64,000 nt of DNA from DASRBN01 sp035294305 (GTDB lineage Bacteria > Chloroflexota > Ktedonobacteria > Ktedonobacterales > Ktedonobacteraceae), in the NCBI GenBank assembly GCA_035294305.1, contig DATGLD010000026.1:62001-126000 (forward strand), read 5' to 3'. The position numbers were made by a program, and so were the translations under genes. The notes under the pieces are model-generated. The model was not told the DNA's origin. It ran no database searches and saw only the letters and a list, made by a program, of their open reading frames with translations. Shown in pieces: positions 8,047 to 16,554 of the stretch (its first letter is position 1; each line of letters starts with the position of its first letter).

Positions 8047-8739
8047 GCCGGCTCTGGCAATCTCACCACGGCGGCCCTCTCCTACGACCACCTCAATCGC
8101 TTCGTGGAATGGAATGCCGGCTCCACCAACCGCGAATGGTACGCCTACGATGCGGCTGGCAACCGCGTCCTCAAACGCTCCACCGACAGTAGTGGCACCA
8201 CCTATACCGTCTCCCCCTTCGGCCTGCAAGACCACCTCTACAGCGCCAGCGGCAGCAACCAGTCCAACACCTACTACTACTACCTGGGCGGCCAACTCCT
8301 GGGCGACCTGACCGCCAACGGCACGTATTTCTTGCTCACCGACGCCCTCGGCAGTGTCCTCTCCCAGTTCACCTGGGCAGCAGGCGGCGCCTCGGTGCAG
8401 GCCAACCAGTTGTTCGGTCCCTATGGTAACGTGCGCTACCACCCCAGGCCCTTCAACACCGCCAAAGGCTTTACCGGCCAGTACAACGACCAACTGACCG
8501 GCTTAGACTACTTCCACGCTCGCTCCTACGACCCGGTGGTCGGCGTCTTCCTCTCCGCCGACCCCGTGCTGGGCAACCTGGCCGGCATGAACCCCTACGG
8601 CTAGGTGGGCGGCAATCCCGAAACCTATGCTGACCCCTCCGGGCAGATGTACGTGCCGAAACCGAGAGGATGGAGCAAAGCCCAGGATGATTCCCCCTCC
8701 CCTTGTTTTTGCCTCTCCCATAAGGTACTATATAAATAA
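8047..8739 (+). pseudogene. Rhs/YD-repeat protein C-terminal fragment
   Basis: Begins after a TGA near 8044 and reads YD-repeat text (LSYDHLNRFVEWNAG, WYAYDAAGNRVLKR) into the RHS core: YLLTDALGS-like segment, GFTGQYNDQLTGLDYFHARS, YDPVVGVFLSADP, then MNPYG, where a TAG at 8602-8604 replaces the invariant Tyr of NPYGYV. The same frame then continues VGGNPETYADPSGQ and ends at TAA 8737-8739. It is a 5'-truncated, nonsense-mutated remnant of a large secreted Rhs protein; there is no toxin tip. Confidence 0.85.
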
Positions 8740-8789
8740 AGGTTTATGAAAGTTTTGTTTATGCAACCGGCAGGGGTGTGAACCACACT

Positions 8790-9125
8790 ATGAACGATTG
8801 GCGCGAACTGAAGACGACCTTGAAGGCCCTGGGCGACCTGGCCCGCCTCATCATCGTCTATCACCTGGCCCGTCACGAGCAGGTAACCGTCACCGATTTG
8901 ACGGATGTACTCGGCATCAGCCAGCCGCTCGTTTCCTGGCATTTACGCAAGCTGCGTCGTGCTGGTCTCGTCAAAACGCGCCGCGCGGGCCGGCAGGTCT
9001 ATTGCACCCTGAATATCGACCGCTTCCACGCCTGCCTGGAACATTTGGAGCAGCTGGTTGACCCGGCTACTTCCCTAGAATCTTTCCCCAGTGGAGACGC
9101 TTTGATTGAAGCAGTGGAGGAATAG
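8790..9125 (+). CDS. ArsR-family winged-helix transcriptional regulator
   Basis: A 111-residue DNA-binding repressor. The winged helix runs from about residue 10 to 85: LKALGDLARLIIVYHLA, then the HTH LTDVLGISQPLVSWHLRKL and wing LVKTRRAGRQVYCTL. No Cys metal-binding cluster is visible, so the signal is unlikely to be arsenite or cadmium. GTG 8778 is an in-frame alternative, but AGGGG directly abuts it; ATG 8790 has a better spacing. Two TTTATG direct repeats at about 8742-8765, close to an AT-rich TATATAAAT, could be its own operator. No obvious target gene adjoins it. Confidence 0.88.
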   Translation: MNDWRELKTTLKALGDLARLIIVYHLARHEQVTVTDLTDVLGISQPLVSWHLRKLRRAGLVKTRRAGRQVYCTLNIDRFHACLEHLEQLVDPATSLESFPSGDALIEAVEE

Positions 9126-9385
9126 CGACGGCTGCCGGCAATTCCCTGTTGAGCAAATACAACCAGGTCTCCATTGTCAACCGGAACCATACTTCCGGTG
9201 ACGCGGATACACGAAAAATTTAATACCTGTTTCATAACGGGTTAAGATTAAAACTTAATATAACTGTGCTACAGTGAGAGGTAGGCATAATGCCAGGCGT
9301 TTTGGACGGTCTAGAACCGAAATATTCTGCGCCGGGCGCATGCCGGTTATCAAGTATGTGCGAGTAGTGTCTAGTAAGGAAAACA
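9126..9385. other. Intergenic region before the PHP gene
   Basis: Contains an AT-rich stretch at 9238-9264 with TTAAG and CTTAA half-sites around a possible promoter. Nothing else recognised. Confidence 0.3.
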
Positions 9386-10192
9386 ATGGCGAACAACATA
9401 CATGAGGGTATGAGCAGACTTTCGAGCAACGCAAGCAGCGGTACAGCCATGCTGAGAAGGCGCAGGCAGATGACGCAGCAGCAGGCCCATTCCACCGGCA
9501 AACTGGGTAGAGCTGACCTGCATATGCACAGCACCTACAGCGATGGCATGGGTACGGTTGAGCAGATCCTCGATTATGTAGAGCATCAGACGAGTTTAGA
9601 TGTGATTGCGCTCACCGATCATGACGTGATCGAGGGAGCGCTGCGCGCGCGCGATCTCTGGGCACAAGGTCGCTACCGTTTTGATTTTATCGTCGGCGAA
9701 GAGATCAGCACCAGGGAAGGGCACATGCTCGCCCTCTTCATCGAGAAACGCATTCCGCCGCGTTTGAGCATCGAGCGCAGCATTGAACTTGTGCATGAGC
9801 AGGGAGGGCTGGCCATCGTAGCGCACCCGCTGAATCGCATCTTCCGTCATAGCTGCCAGCGCGAGGTACTGGATCGTATCGTCGCCTCAAAAGATGTCTG
9901 GTTAGATGGCATCGAAACCTGGAATGCCAGCTTTTGCGGCATTTACGCCAATCGAGTGGCCATGAGCGCAAATCGCGAGGTATATGGCTGGCCGGAGCTT
10001 GGCAATAGCGATGCGCATACCCTAAAAGCCATCGGGCGCGGCTGCACCTGGTTCGAGGGCAGATGCGCACAGGACGTGCGAACCTCCATCGAAGCCAGGC
10101 TTACCGCGCCCGGTGGAAAATTGTGGCGCATGAACGATTACCTGGCGCTGGCAGGACACCATATCAACAAGCAGCGCCAGCGTATTGCCTGA
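9386..10192 (+). CDS. PHP-domain phosphoesterase
   Basis: Metal-dependent phosphoesterase of the PHP superfamily (TrpH/YciV-like), which hydrolyses phosphate esters such as nucleoside 3',5'-bisphosphates or oligonucleotide ends. The 268-residue product has motif I DLHMHSTYSDG at 44-54 (H46, H48, D53), motif II LTDHD at 76-80, E105/E106 (GEEIS), HP at 147-148 and motif IV GNSDAH at 206-211. The first 40 residues are a basic, Gln-rich extension of uncertain reality; AAGGAAA stands about 6 bases before ATG 9386. It is monocistronic. The exact substrate cannot be told from sequence. Confidence 0.88.
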   Translation: MANNIHEGMSRLSSNASSGTAMLRRRRQMTQQQAHSTGKLGRADLHMHSTYSDGMGTVEQILDYVEHQTSLDVIALTDHDVIEGALRARDLWAQGRYRFDFIVGEEISTREGHMLALFIEKRIPPRLSIERSIELVHEQGGLAIVAHPLNRIFRHSCQREVLDRIVASKDVWLDGIETWNASFCGIYANRVAMSANREVYGWPELGNSDAHTLKAIGRGCTWFEGRCAQDVRTSIEARLTAPGGKLWRMNDYLALAGHHINKQRQRIA

Positions 10193-10283
10193 TTGTTCAG
10201 CGAGATAAAGCCAACAAATGCATTGAAAATCGCTTGTATAGATGGTATACTCCTCTCAACACTTCTGAATGGGAGGGGATACA

Positions 10284-10793
10284 ATGGATAACGCTGATCT
10301 CAATGCTCTTCGCCTGCTTCTGCGTGAGGAGGTCAACGCCGCAGTCTATGCGAGCGAGCAACGCCTGGGCGATACGCTGCGCCGGATCGAAACCGATGTC
10401 TTGTCGCTGAAAACCGATGTCTCAAGTCTGACAAGAAGGGTTGAGGCACTAGAAATAAGTTTCGCCGGTTTCAGAGATGACCTCCTGCTTGTGAAAAAAG
10501 ATATCGTCACATTGAAACGAGGTTTTTCTGAGGTAGAAGGCAACCTTTCTCAGGTCATCTCCGTTCTCGACGAAGTGACAACGCACATCAATGAATTACA
10601 GGTCTCGCAGCGCAATGTAGAAATCAAGGTGGACGAAAACATCCTCGGGTTGAAAAAGGAGATGCAGAAGCTGGCCTATAGAGTGCAGGCCTTTATGGAC
10701 AACGTGAATGACGCTATAGCCGGCGTCACCATGCGCATTGATATGCATAAGGATACACCTCTAAACCAGGCGCATCCGAACTCTGCAGCCTGA
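10284..10793 (+). CDS. Coiled-coil protein, function unknown
   Basis: A 169-residue soluble protein, almost entirely heptad-patterned helix (LSLKTDVSSLTRRVEALE, LLVKKDIVTLKRGFSEVE, ILGLKKEMQKLAYRVQAFM). Such proteins are common in Chloroflexota and Deinococci and usually form trimeric or dimeric rods. ATG 10284 is chosen because GGGAGGGG at 10271-10278 precedes it by about 5 bases; ATG 10269 would place that site inside the gene. No neighbour suggests a role. Confidence 0.7.
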   Translation: MDNADLNALRLLLREEVNAAVYASEQRLGDTLRRIETDVLSLKTDVSSLTRRVEALEISFAGFRDDLLLVKKDIVTLKRGFSEVEGNLSQVISVLDEVTTHINELQVSQRNVEIKVDENILGLKKEMQKLAYRVQAFMDNVNDAIAGVTMRIDMHKDTPLNQAHPNSAA

Positions 10794-10892
10794 CCATCTG
10801 CAATTTTTTGAAGAATTGAAGCGGCCCTATGCAACTGTATCGCGGTACATTTTATTCCCTCGTTCATTTGCATTACCTTGCCATAAAAAATC

Positions 10893-10950
10893 GAGCCGGA
10901 CGTGTCATACTGAGCGCGTAAGCCGAGGCCCCGAGGAACGAAGGGGAAGA
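10893..10950. repeat. REP-like repeat, family D (GTCATxCTGAGCGC type)
   Basis: Contains GTGTCATACTGAGCGCG and GCCGAGGCCCCGAGGAACGA. Related units are at 16374-16420 and 23629-23659. The GTCATTCTGAGCGCAGCGAAG text is a dispersed repeat type found in many bacterial genomes. Confidence 0.55.
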
Positions 10951-11008
10951 AGCTCACGGCCCTTACGGGTAATCGCCAGGAAAAACTAGTATCCAAAACA
11001 TTCTAAGT

Positions 11009-11025
11009 GTGATACAATAGGCATA
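11009..11025 (+). promoter_or_regulatory. Extended -10 promoter, probably giving a leaderless mRNA
   Basis: TGTGATACAAT ends at 11018, and the ATG of the next gene is 7 bases downstream, where transcription should start. There is no Shine-Dalgarno site. Confidence 0.45.
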
Positions 11026-11840
11026 TGTTTAGCAGACGCATACAGCAACGAGCGCGAGAGTTAGTAGCTTTGATTATGCGGCCGCTTGCCCGGACAGGTG
11101 TTACTCCAAATACGCTCACCTTGTTGGGCTTGCTGCTGAGTATACTTACGGCTGTCGTAATAGCTCAAGGCTGGTTATTGGCCGGTGGCCTGCTGATGCT
11201 GTTTGCTGGCATCTTTGATATGTTCGATGGAGCGATAGCCCGTATTCGCAATGCCGCCACTACCTTTGGCGCTTTCTTCGATTCGACGCTTGACCGCTAT
11301 TCGGAAAGCATTATCTTGTTTGGGTTACTCTATTACGCTCTACAGCGGCCAGCCTTGCAAGACCGGCTCTGGCCCTTTCACTCTGAGCAACCCTGGATGA
11401 TTACGCTGATATATATAGCAGTGGTCGGCTCATTACTGGTGAGTTATACAAAAGCGCGCGCCGAAGGGCTGGGACTGGAGTGTAAAACGGGGCTGCTCGC
11501 TCGTCCCGAACGTGTCGTTATTCTGGCGCTTGGATTATTAACCGGTGCCACTATCTGGGCATTGATCCTACTGGCGGTCTTTTCAAATGTGACAGCGATA
11601 GAGCGTATCGCCCACGTATGGCGCATTACTCCACGCAAGCCCGTACCAACGAGCAAACCTGTAGAAACATTCAGGAAAGTAGGAGGAGATGGACAGGCGT
11701 CGCATTTCCACCTGGATACGATGCAAACCGAAGCCTCAGATGGATTGGAACCGGCCCCTATTCCTCTCGCTAACACCCGGAATCCGGGAAGCCATGGCAA
11801 TGTCGAAGATGGCACCCACCGGGCAAATGCAGAGGAATAG
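11025..11840 (+). CDS. CDP-alcohol phosphatidyltransferase
   Basis: Membrane enzyme that joins a CDP-linked lipid to an alcohol such as glycerol phosphate, inositol or inositol phosphate, releasing CMP. The 271-residue product shows the full signature D65-x2-D68-G69-x2-A72-R73-x8-G82-x3-D86-x3-D90 at the end of TM2, and about five to six hydrophobic segments (32-50, 51-65, 95-106, 126-142, 166-190). The C-terminal 80 residues are polar and disordered, longer than usual. The substrate may be inositol phosphate or glycerol phosphate; the signature does not decide. The gene starts at the predicted transcription start, without a ribosome site. Confidence 0.88.
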   Translation: MFSRRIQQRARELVALIMRPLARTGVTPNTLTLLGLLLSILTAVVIAQGWLLAGGLLMLFAGIFDMFDGAIARIRNAATTFGAFFDSTLDRYSESIILFGLLYYALQRPALQDRLWPFHSEQPWMITLIYIAVVGSLLVSYTKARAEGLGLECKTGLLARPERVVILALGLLTGATIWALILLAVFSNVTAIERIAHVWRITPRKPVPTSKPVETFRKVGGDGQASHFHLDTMQTEASDGLEPAPIPLANTRNPGSHGNVEDGTHRANAEE

Positions 11841-12379
11841 CTTACCGTACATACCAGTAGCCCGCCGTCCACTGGTGATGTACGTTCAGTGTGACATGAC
11901 GGCGTAGACGAGAGTTATCAGGCCGGATTGTGCATGTGGCTTAGCCCACCTGATCGTCTCGCCTTACAACAGCGCGAGATGCAGGGGGAAGCCTTTCCGA
12001 GAATACAAGAGCGGCAGGTGATTCAACTGCCGGTGAGCAGCGCGGATCGGTGAACGTATGCCATTTCCTATGGTATATTCCCGAACACCCGTTGCCTTAG
12101 AATGAGACGATTGGCGTACATGTATCGCCTATCCATCTTGCCGGGGACGGCGCGGGCTGATCGATCAGCTCCCATACACATGAACTTGAGTAACGAGGGA
12201 ATAAACCCATCTAGGCGACCATCGCGGGCCGCCTAGATGGAGACTGGCTTAGCAGCCAGGCCCCGAGAACGAAGATGGTAGGAGACAAATCCGCCTTATA
12301 TACATTCGATCAACTATTCTCTTCTGGCAATAGCCCGCGCTCCGGTCTATAACCTGGAAAACTGAGACTGGAGACCTTA
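11841..12379. other. Structured intergenic leader before the NYN gene
   Basis: About 540 bases without a credible gene. The last 180 are rich in potential stems: CCATCTAGGCG (12207-12217) pairs perfectly with CGCCTAGATGG (12230-12240), and CTGGCT with AGCCAG just after it. This could be a structured 5' leader or a small RNA. It matches no riboswitch class that I recognise. Confidence 0.35.
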
Positions 12380-14818
12380 GTGACAACAGAAAATATTCAT
12401 TCCGACAACGGCGACATACGAGTTTCGGCCGTTGAGCAATCGCCTGCCTCTGAAACTCCGGCAACTCCAGAAGTTGCAGAATCCGGCGAGGAACAGGTTG
12501 CGGCAACACAACCTGATACATCCGGCAGAGCACAGGACCATGGAGACCAGGTTGATGGTTCTCCAACACCAGAGCCTGGTGAAGGGCATACTCAAAGTGA
12601 AGTTGCCAGCAGAGGTAGTTCAGATACTGAACATCACACTCCTGCCATAGATACAACGAGCATCAGCGAGCCATCTATTACACCGGCGGCACAAATGATG
12701 GCAGAAGAGATGTTCGCTGCCACTTATCCTGACGAGGCGCTCTTGATGGTTGAAGGGGTTGTGCGCCCTTTCACCGATTTCATTGAAGAATTCCGCCAGA
12801 CCGAAGTGGACTTCGGATCCTTCGGACAAGAAACGGGTGCAGAGGTCTTTGCTGCGTTTCCTCCTATAGCCGGCACTGATTCAACTCAATCCCCACCGGT
12901 TGACGAAGCCGCGGGCACTACAGCATACGCGCCTGAGTCGCCTACCGAGGAGGACAAGCAGCAGGCCCCCACCCAGGAATCAAAACCCGTCATCAACAAA
13001 GAGCGTCCTGTGTCGCCTTTATTGCGTCCTGCCACGCGCACACGCGCGCGTCATGGCAGTGGGCGGCAGCGAGAAAGCGCCGCCGCTTCGACTCCTGAAC
13101 GAGCTAATACTACGCCTATCACGGGCGGCCAGGGCACTCAGGAGGAAAGAGATTTGAGTTCAGTTGTGCAAGACGCGCCAACATCCCCACTGGCCGTTCC
13201 TACAAATGTGGCTCCGGCAACCGAATCCGCGCCTGCTATGCCAGGTGTTCCCCAGCAGGAACCGGCTCCTGCTGAAGTACCGGCGGAGGGACAGCCCAAA
13301 CCGACACGCCGCTATCGCTTTGATCGACCAGCAGCCACCACTCCTGCTGTTCCAACACAGCATGTTGTACAGCCTCGCCCGGAAGAAGGCAAAGAGAACC
13401 GGGCCGCTTCATCTACGCCCGCGCGCCCGGAAAATGGGCAGGCTGTCGAGCGCGAAGCACAACCCACCAGGCAAAATGGTGGCGCTGCTCAACATACCGA
13501 GTCGCAAACCGCAAAACAAGCCTCCACTCAGGAGCCGGCTGCCGTCAATGGTGAAGCTGCCTCGACTTCGACTCCTGCTGCCACTCCCGCGCACGGACGA
13601 CGCCATACGCAGGAACACCAGCATGAAAAGGAGAAAGGACAGCCATCGCTTGCAGCCGCGGCTCAGGCCGATACGACATCTCCTATAGAAGGCACGGAAT
13701 CCGCTCCCCCCGTTGCCCAGGAAGTTCCACCCGAGGAACTGCCGCCGCTGGAGTACTCAGAATTGCAGGCTGCCACTTCGCGCCGCCGCCGCCGCCGCCG
13801 TTCCGGCAACGCGAATTCGCAGGCCGCGAATACAACCTCGACTCCTGCTTCTGGTGTTGGAGGGAAAGCAGCGCCATCCGAACAGTCCTCCCCAGGGAGT
13901 GCAACGGCGGGGCCGGCGCCAATGCCCGCATCTCCTGTAGCGGGGCCGGCGCCAATGCCCGCATCTCCTGTAGCGGGGCCGCGTAATGTGGCTACACCCG
14001 GTAGTGCCGCGACCCAGTATAATATCATCTCCGGCTATACTGTAAGCCAGATGAATCAGGGAAACGATGGAACAGGGCCATTCATGGGACCCGAGCCCTC
14101 TCCCGCGCGCGGCAGCACGATATCACGAGAACCACGACCCATCCGCGAGGCGCAGCGTGGGGCATCACACGTGGCTCGTCATGGCGAGCCGATGGCCTCA
14201 CCCGTCTCGGTGGGCCAACTGGCGAACGTCATCTCGCAAGCATTTCAATCGCAGACCGACCGCATCGTAGCGGAGCTGCGGCGCGCAAACCAGGTTCCAA
14301 CAAACGTCTCCGTCTCTTTCCCACCATTTCCATCATCGGAGCGTGTAGGCGTATTCGTAGATGTCGCGAACCTGCTGTACTCGGCGCGCACGCAGCGTCT
14401 AACCATTGATTTCGGCAAGCTGCTTGACTTCCTGCGCGGCAATCGCCGCCTGGTGAGGGCCCATGCTTACTGCCCCACCAGCCCGCAGCCGGGCGACGAG
14501 CAGATGTTCTTACAGGCTGTCAAGGGACTTGGCTACCGCATCACAACCAAGAACTACAAGACCTTCGCGAGTGGTGCGAAAAAGGCCGACCTCGACCTCG
14601 ATCTATGTATGGATGTCGTGCGACTCGTAGATGGCCGTGCCGTCGACTGCATCGTCCTGGTCAGCGGAGATAGCGATTTTATGCCCATGCTTGACTATTG
14701 CTCCGATCATGGAGTGCGTGTCGAGGTGGCCGCTTTCGACGAATCGATGTCTGCCACATTGCGGCAGAGCTGTGACCTCTTCATCAACCTTGCCATGCTG
14801 GATGAAATCCGGGCATAA
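12380..14818 (+). CDS. NYN-domain (PIN-like) protein with long disordered N-terminus
   Basis: Residues 1 to about 645 are low-complexity (Pro, Ala, Thr, Glu, Gln) with an Arg run at about 473-480. Residues about 654-810 form a LabA/DUF88-type NYN domain: VGVFVDVANLL with the first Asp, DLDLDLCMDVVRL, and LVSGDSDFMPML with the acidic pair, as in metal-dependent RNases. It is thus probably an RNA-processing nuclease or RNA-binding protein with a tether. GTG 12380 is preceded by GGAG at about 12370. A 33-base unit is exactly duplicated at 13909-13974, giving PAPMPASPVAG twice. Monocistronic, closed by a strong hairpin. Confidence 0.85.
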   Translation: MTTENIHSDNGDIRVSAVEQSPASETPATPEVAESGEEQVAATQPDTSGRAQDHGDQVDGSPTPEPGEGHTQSEVASRGSSDTEHHTPAIDTTSISEPSITPAAQMMAEEMFAATYPDEALLMVEGVVRPFTDFIEEFRQTEVDFGSFGQETGAEVFAAFPPIAGTDSTQSPPVDEAAGTTAYAPESPTEEDKQQAPTQESKPVINKERPVSPLLRPATRTRARHGSGRQRESAAASTPERANTTPITGGQGTQEERDLSSVVQDAPTSPLAVPTNVAPATESAPAMPGVPQQEPAPAEVPAEGQPKPTRRYRFDRPAATTPAVPTQHVVQPRPEEGKENRAASSTPARPENGQAVEREAQPTRQNGGAAQHTESQTAKQASTQEPAAVNGEAASTSTPAATPAHGRRHTQEHQHEKEKGQPSLAAAAQADTTSPIEGTESAPPVAQEVPPEELPPLEYSELQAATSRRRRRRRSGNANSQAANTTSTPASGVGGKAAPSEQSSPGSATAGPAPMPASPVAGPAPMPASPVAGPRNVATPGSAATQYNIISGYTVSQMNQGNDGTGPFMGPEPSPARGSTISREPRPIREAQRGASHVARHGEPMASPVSVGQLANVISQAFQSQTDRIVAELRRANQVPTNVSVSFPPFPSSERVGVFVDVANLLYSARTQRLTIDFGKLLDFLRGNRRLVRAHAYCPTSPQPGDEQMFLQAVKGLGYRITTKNYKTFASGAKKADLDLDLCMDVVRLVDGRAVDCIVLVSGDSDFMPMLDYCSDHGVRVEVAAFDESMSATLRQSCDLFINLAMLDEIRA
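13909..13974 (+). repeat. Two exact 33-bp tandem repeats within the NYN gene
   Basis: Units 13909-13941 and 13942-13974 are identical, and a third copy begins for 7 bases. Each encodes 11 residues of the disordered region, a recent slippage-type expansion. Confidence 0.9.
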
Positions 14819-14829
14819 ATCCATCAAAA

Positions 14830-14888
14830 CACGAATAACACGAACCAGACCGGTGGCCGGACCACCAGTCTGGTTCGTGTTATTCGTG
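14830..14888. terminator. Long inverted-repeat terminator of the NYN gene
   Basis: Arms of 27 bases (14830-14856 and 14862-14888, starting CACGAATAACACGAACCAG) with one mismatch and a 5-nt loop, 11 bases after the stop codon. Confidence 0.75.
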
Positions 14889-15136
14889 TGAGAAACCTTC
14901 TCTTCCTTACGTATGTATTGCAAGGCAAGAGATACCTGCATAAACTGTTCCGTACAATGGAATAGCGTTCCTTACCGCAGGTTTCATGGTATACTGAAAG
15001 CATGAGAGAAATGTTCCCGGTCCCCCGAATCTATTCTATTTGGTGAGAGCAGGACGTTTATCTTGATGAGTTCCGCTTTTCATGTATCACATGCTATTCC
15101 GGCGGTTATTTTCTTGTGGAGAGAAAGGAAGCTCAC
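14889..15136 (+). promoter_or_regulatory. Upstream region of the nucleoside importer operon
   Basis: TATACT at 14990-14995 is a likely -10 element. About 7 bases downstream, ATG 15002 opens a 14-codon frame ending at TGA 15044-15046, which could be a leaderless upstream peptide. I see no purine riboswitch. Confidence 0.35.
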
Positions 15137-16243
15137 ATGCGAAAAACAGGCGGTTATGCCAGCATTGCAACATTCCTCATGTTATTTGCCACGTTGCTTT
15201 CTGCATGCGGCAGCAGCAGCACAAACACTGGTTCAGGTAGTGGCGGCAGCACTCCTACGGCCCCGGCCGTAACAGTGGCGCTAGTAACGGATATTGGCGG
15301 CTTGAACGACCAGGGTTTCAATCACCTGGCGTACTTAGGCTACACCAAGGCCATGAACCAGTATCACTTCGCTTCGCACATCATTCAAACGCAGTCGCAG
15401 AATGATTATGTGCATAACCTGACTCTGGCAGCCCAGAGCGCGCAAATGGTCATTGCCGTGGGTTTCCTGATGCAAACACCGCTGTACCAGGTTGCCCAGC
15501 AATTTCCCAACGTGAAATTTGCCATTGTTGATGGCTGCGCGGTGCCTAACCCGAACACCGGCGCCTGCCAGAATCTCTCCAATGTCGCTCCGCTCTTCTT
15601 TAAAGAGCAAGAGGCCGGATGCCTGGTCGGAGCAATAGCCGGCCAGATGGAAGTCGATGGCAAGTCCAAGGTACCGAATCTCCTCGGCAAAAATACGATT
15701 TCCGCCGTCGGTGGCCTCTCTATCCCACCCGTCAACCGCTACATCGCCGGCTACAAGTATTGCGCGCAGAAGGTCGACCCCAGTATCAACGTCCTGGTCG
15801 ACTACTCGCAGGATTTCTCAGATACAGCGAAATGTAAAGACGTGGCATTGAGCCAGATCAACCAGCATTCCGCCGATATCATCTTCCAGGTCGCCGGTGG
15901 CTGTGGTGTTGGCGCCCTTGATGCGGCTTTCCAGAAGAACGTCTACGGCATCGGCGTCGATGCTGATCAGGGTTATGTGCATCCGGACGTCATCACCAGC
16001 GCGCTCAAAAGAGTCGATGTGGCCGTCTACGACATCATCGATGATGCTGAGAAAGGCACCTATGGCACCTTCATCAGCAATTATAATAACAATCCGGCTT
16101 CAGAGGCGTTTGACCTGGCCCATGATGGCGTTGGATACGCAACGCCCACCAGCGCCGTTCCTTCTGATGCAGTAGCAAAGGCCATGGACTTCGAAAACCA
16201 GATCAAGGCCGGCACACTTGTTCCGCCCACCACAATCCCATAG
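15137..16243 (+). CDS. BMP-family ABC transporter substrate-binding lipoprotein
   Basis: Extracellular lipid-anchored receptor of the basic membrane protein (PnrA/Med/TmpC) family, which binds purine or other nucleosides. The 368-residue product has a signal peptide ending in lipobox LLSAC (Cys about 24), a Gly/Ser linker and the family start VALVTDIGGLNDQGFNHLAY, then IAGQMEVD and GIGVDADQGY. ATG 15137 has AAAGGAAG 6 bases upstream. It is the first gene of a four-gene importer with two permeases and a double ATPase. A stem-loop after it (16291-16338) may keep expression of the receptor above that of the permeases. Confidence 0.93.
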   Translation: MRKTGGYASIATFLMLFATLLSACGSSSTNTGSGSGGSTPTAPAVTVALVTDIGGLNDQGFNHLAYLGYTKAMNQYHFASHIIQTQSQNDYVHNLTLAAQSAQMVIAVGFLMQTPLYQVAQQFPNVKFAIVDGCAVPNPNTGACQNLSNVAPLFFKEQEAGCLVGAIAGQMEVDGKSKVPNLLGKNTISAVGGLSIPPVNRYIAGYKYCAQKVDPSINVLVDYSQDFSDTAKCKDVALSQINQHSADIIFQVAGGCGVGALDAAFQKNVYGIGVDADQGYVHPDVITSALKRVDVAVYDIIDDAEKGTYGTFISNYNNNPASEAFDLAHDGVGYATPTSAVPSDAVAKAMDFENQIKAGTLVPPTTIP

Positions 16244-16265
16244 GTAAAAATCAGGGCGACCGTAA

Positions 16266-16285
16266 GGGGCCGATGAATCGGCCCC
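16266..16285. repeat. Palindromic repeat, family A (GGCCGATnnATCGGCC type)
   Basis: Palindrome GGGGCCGATGAATCGGCCCC. Relatives occur at 23564-23579, 30322-30429 (in a gene), 32276-32298 (in a gene), 38149-38175 and 54499-54516. Copies are often flanked by CCCTAC or GTAGGG. Confidence 0.65.
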
Positions 16286-16290
16286 AGATG

Positions 16291-16338
16291 GTACGCCCAC
16301 ACTCTATATGAAGGGCTTCGTATAGGGTGTGGGCGTAC
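16291..16338 (+). terminator. Stem-loop between receptor and permease genes
   Basis: Arms of 18 bases (16291-16308 and 16321-16338, GTACGCCCACAC with GTGTGGGCGTAC at the base), with one G-T pair and a 12-nt loop. No T-run follows, so it may be a processing or partial-termination site. A family A palindrome (GGGGCCGATGAATCGGCCCC) lies just before it at 16266-16285. Confidence 0.5.
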
Positions 16339-16373
16339 ACTTGCTAGTGGTGATTGTCCATAAGTTGGGCAGG

Positions 16374-16420
16374 GATTCTTCGTTGCGCTCGGTATGTCAT
16401 TCTGAGCGCAGCGAAGAATC
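16374..16420. repeat. REP-like inverted repeat, family D
   Basis: Imperfect palindrome: GATTCTTCGTTGCGCTC at 16374-16390 pairs with GAGCGCAGCGAAGAATC ending at 16420, with one mismatch. It lies between the first two genes of the importer operon. Confidence 0.65.
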
Positions 16421-16554
16421 GCCTTGTGCCATCCTGAGACCCCGCAAGCTTCCCTCATCCTGGAGGCTTCTGGTATATCACCGGCCCTTACTACGCTTGT
16501 TTCTCATAAACATGAATGTTATGATTATGAGAAATAAAATAGGAGGAAATGAAC

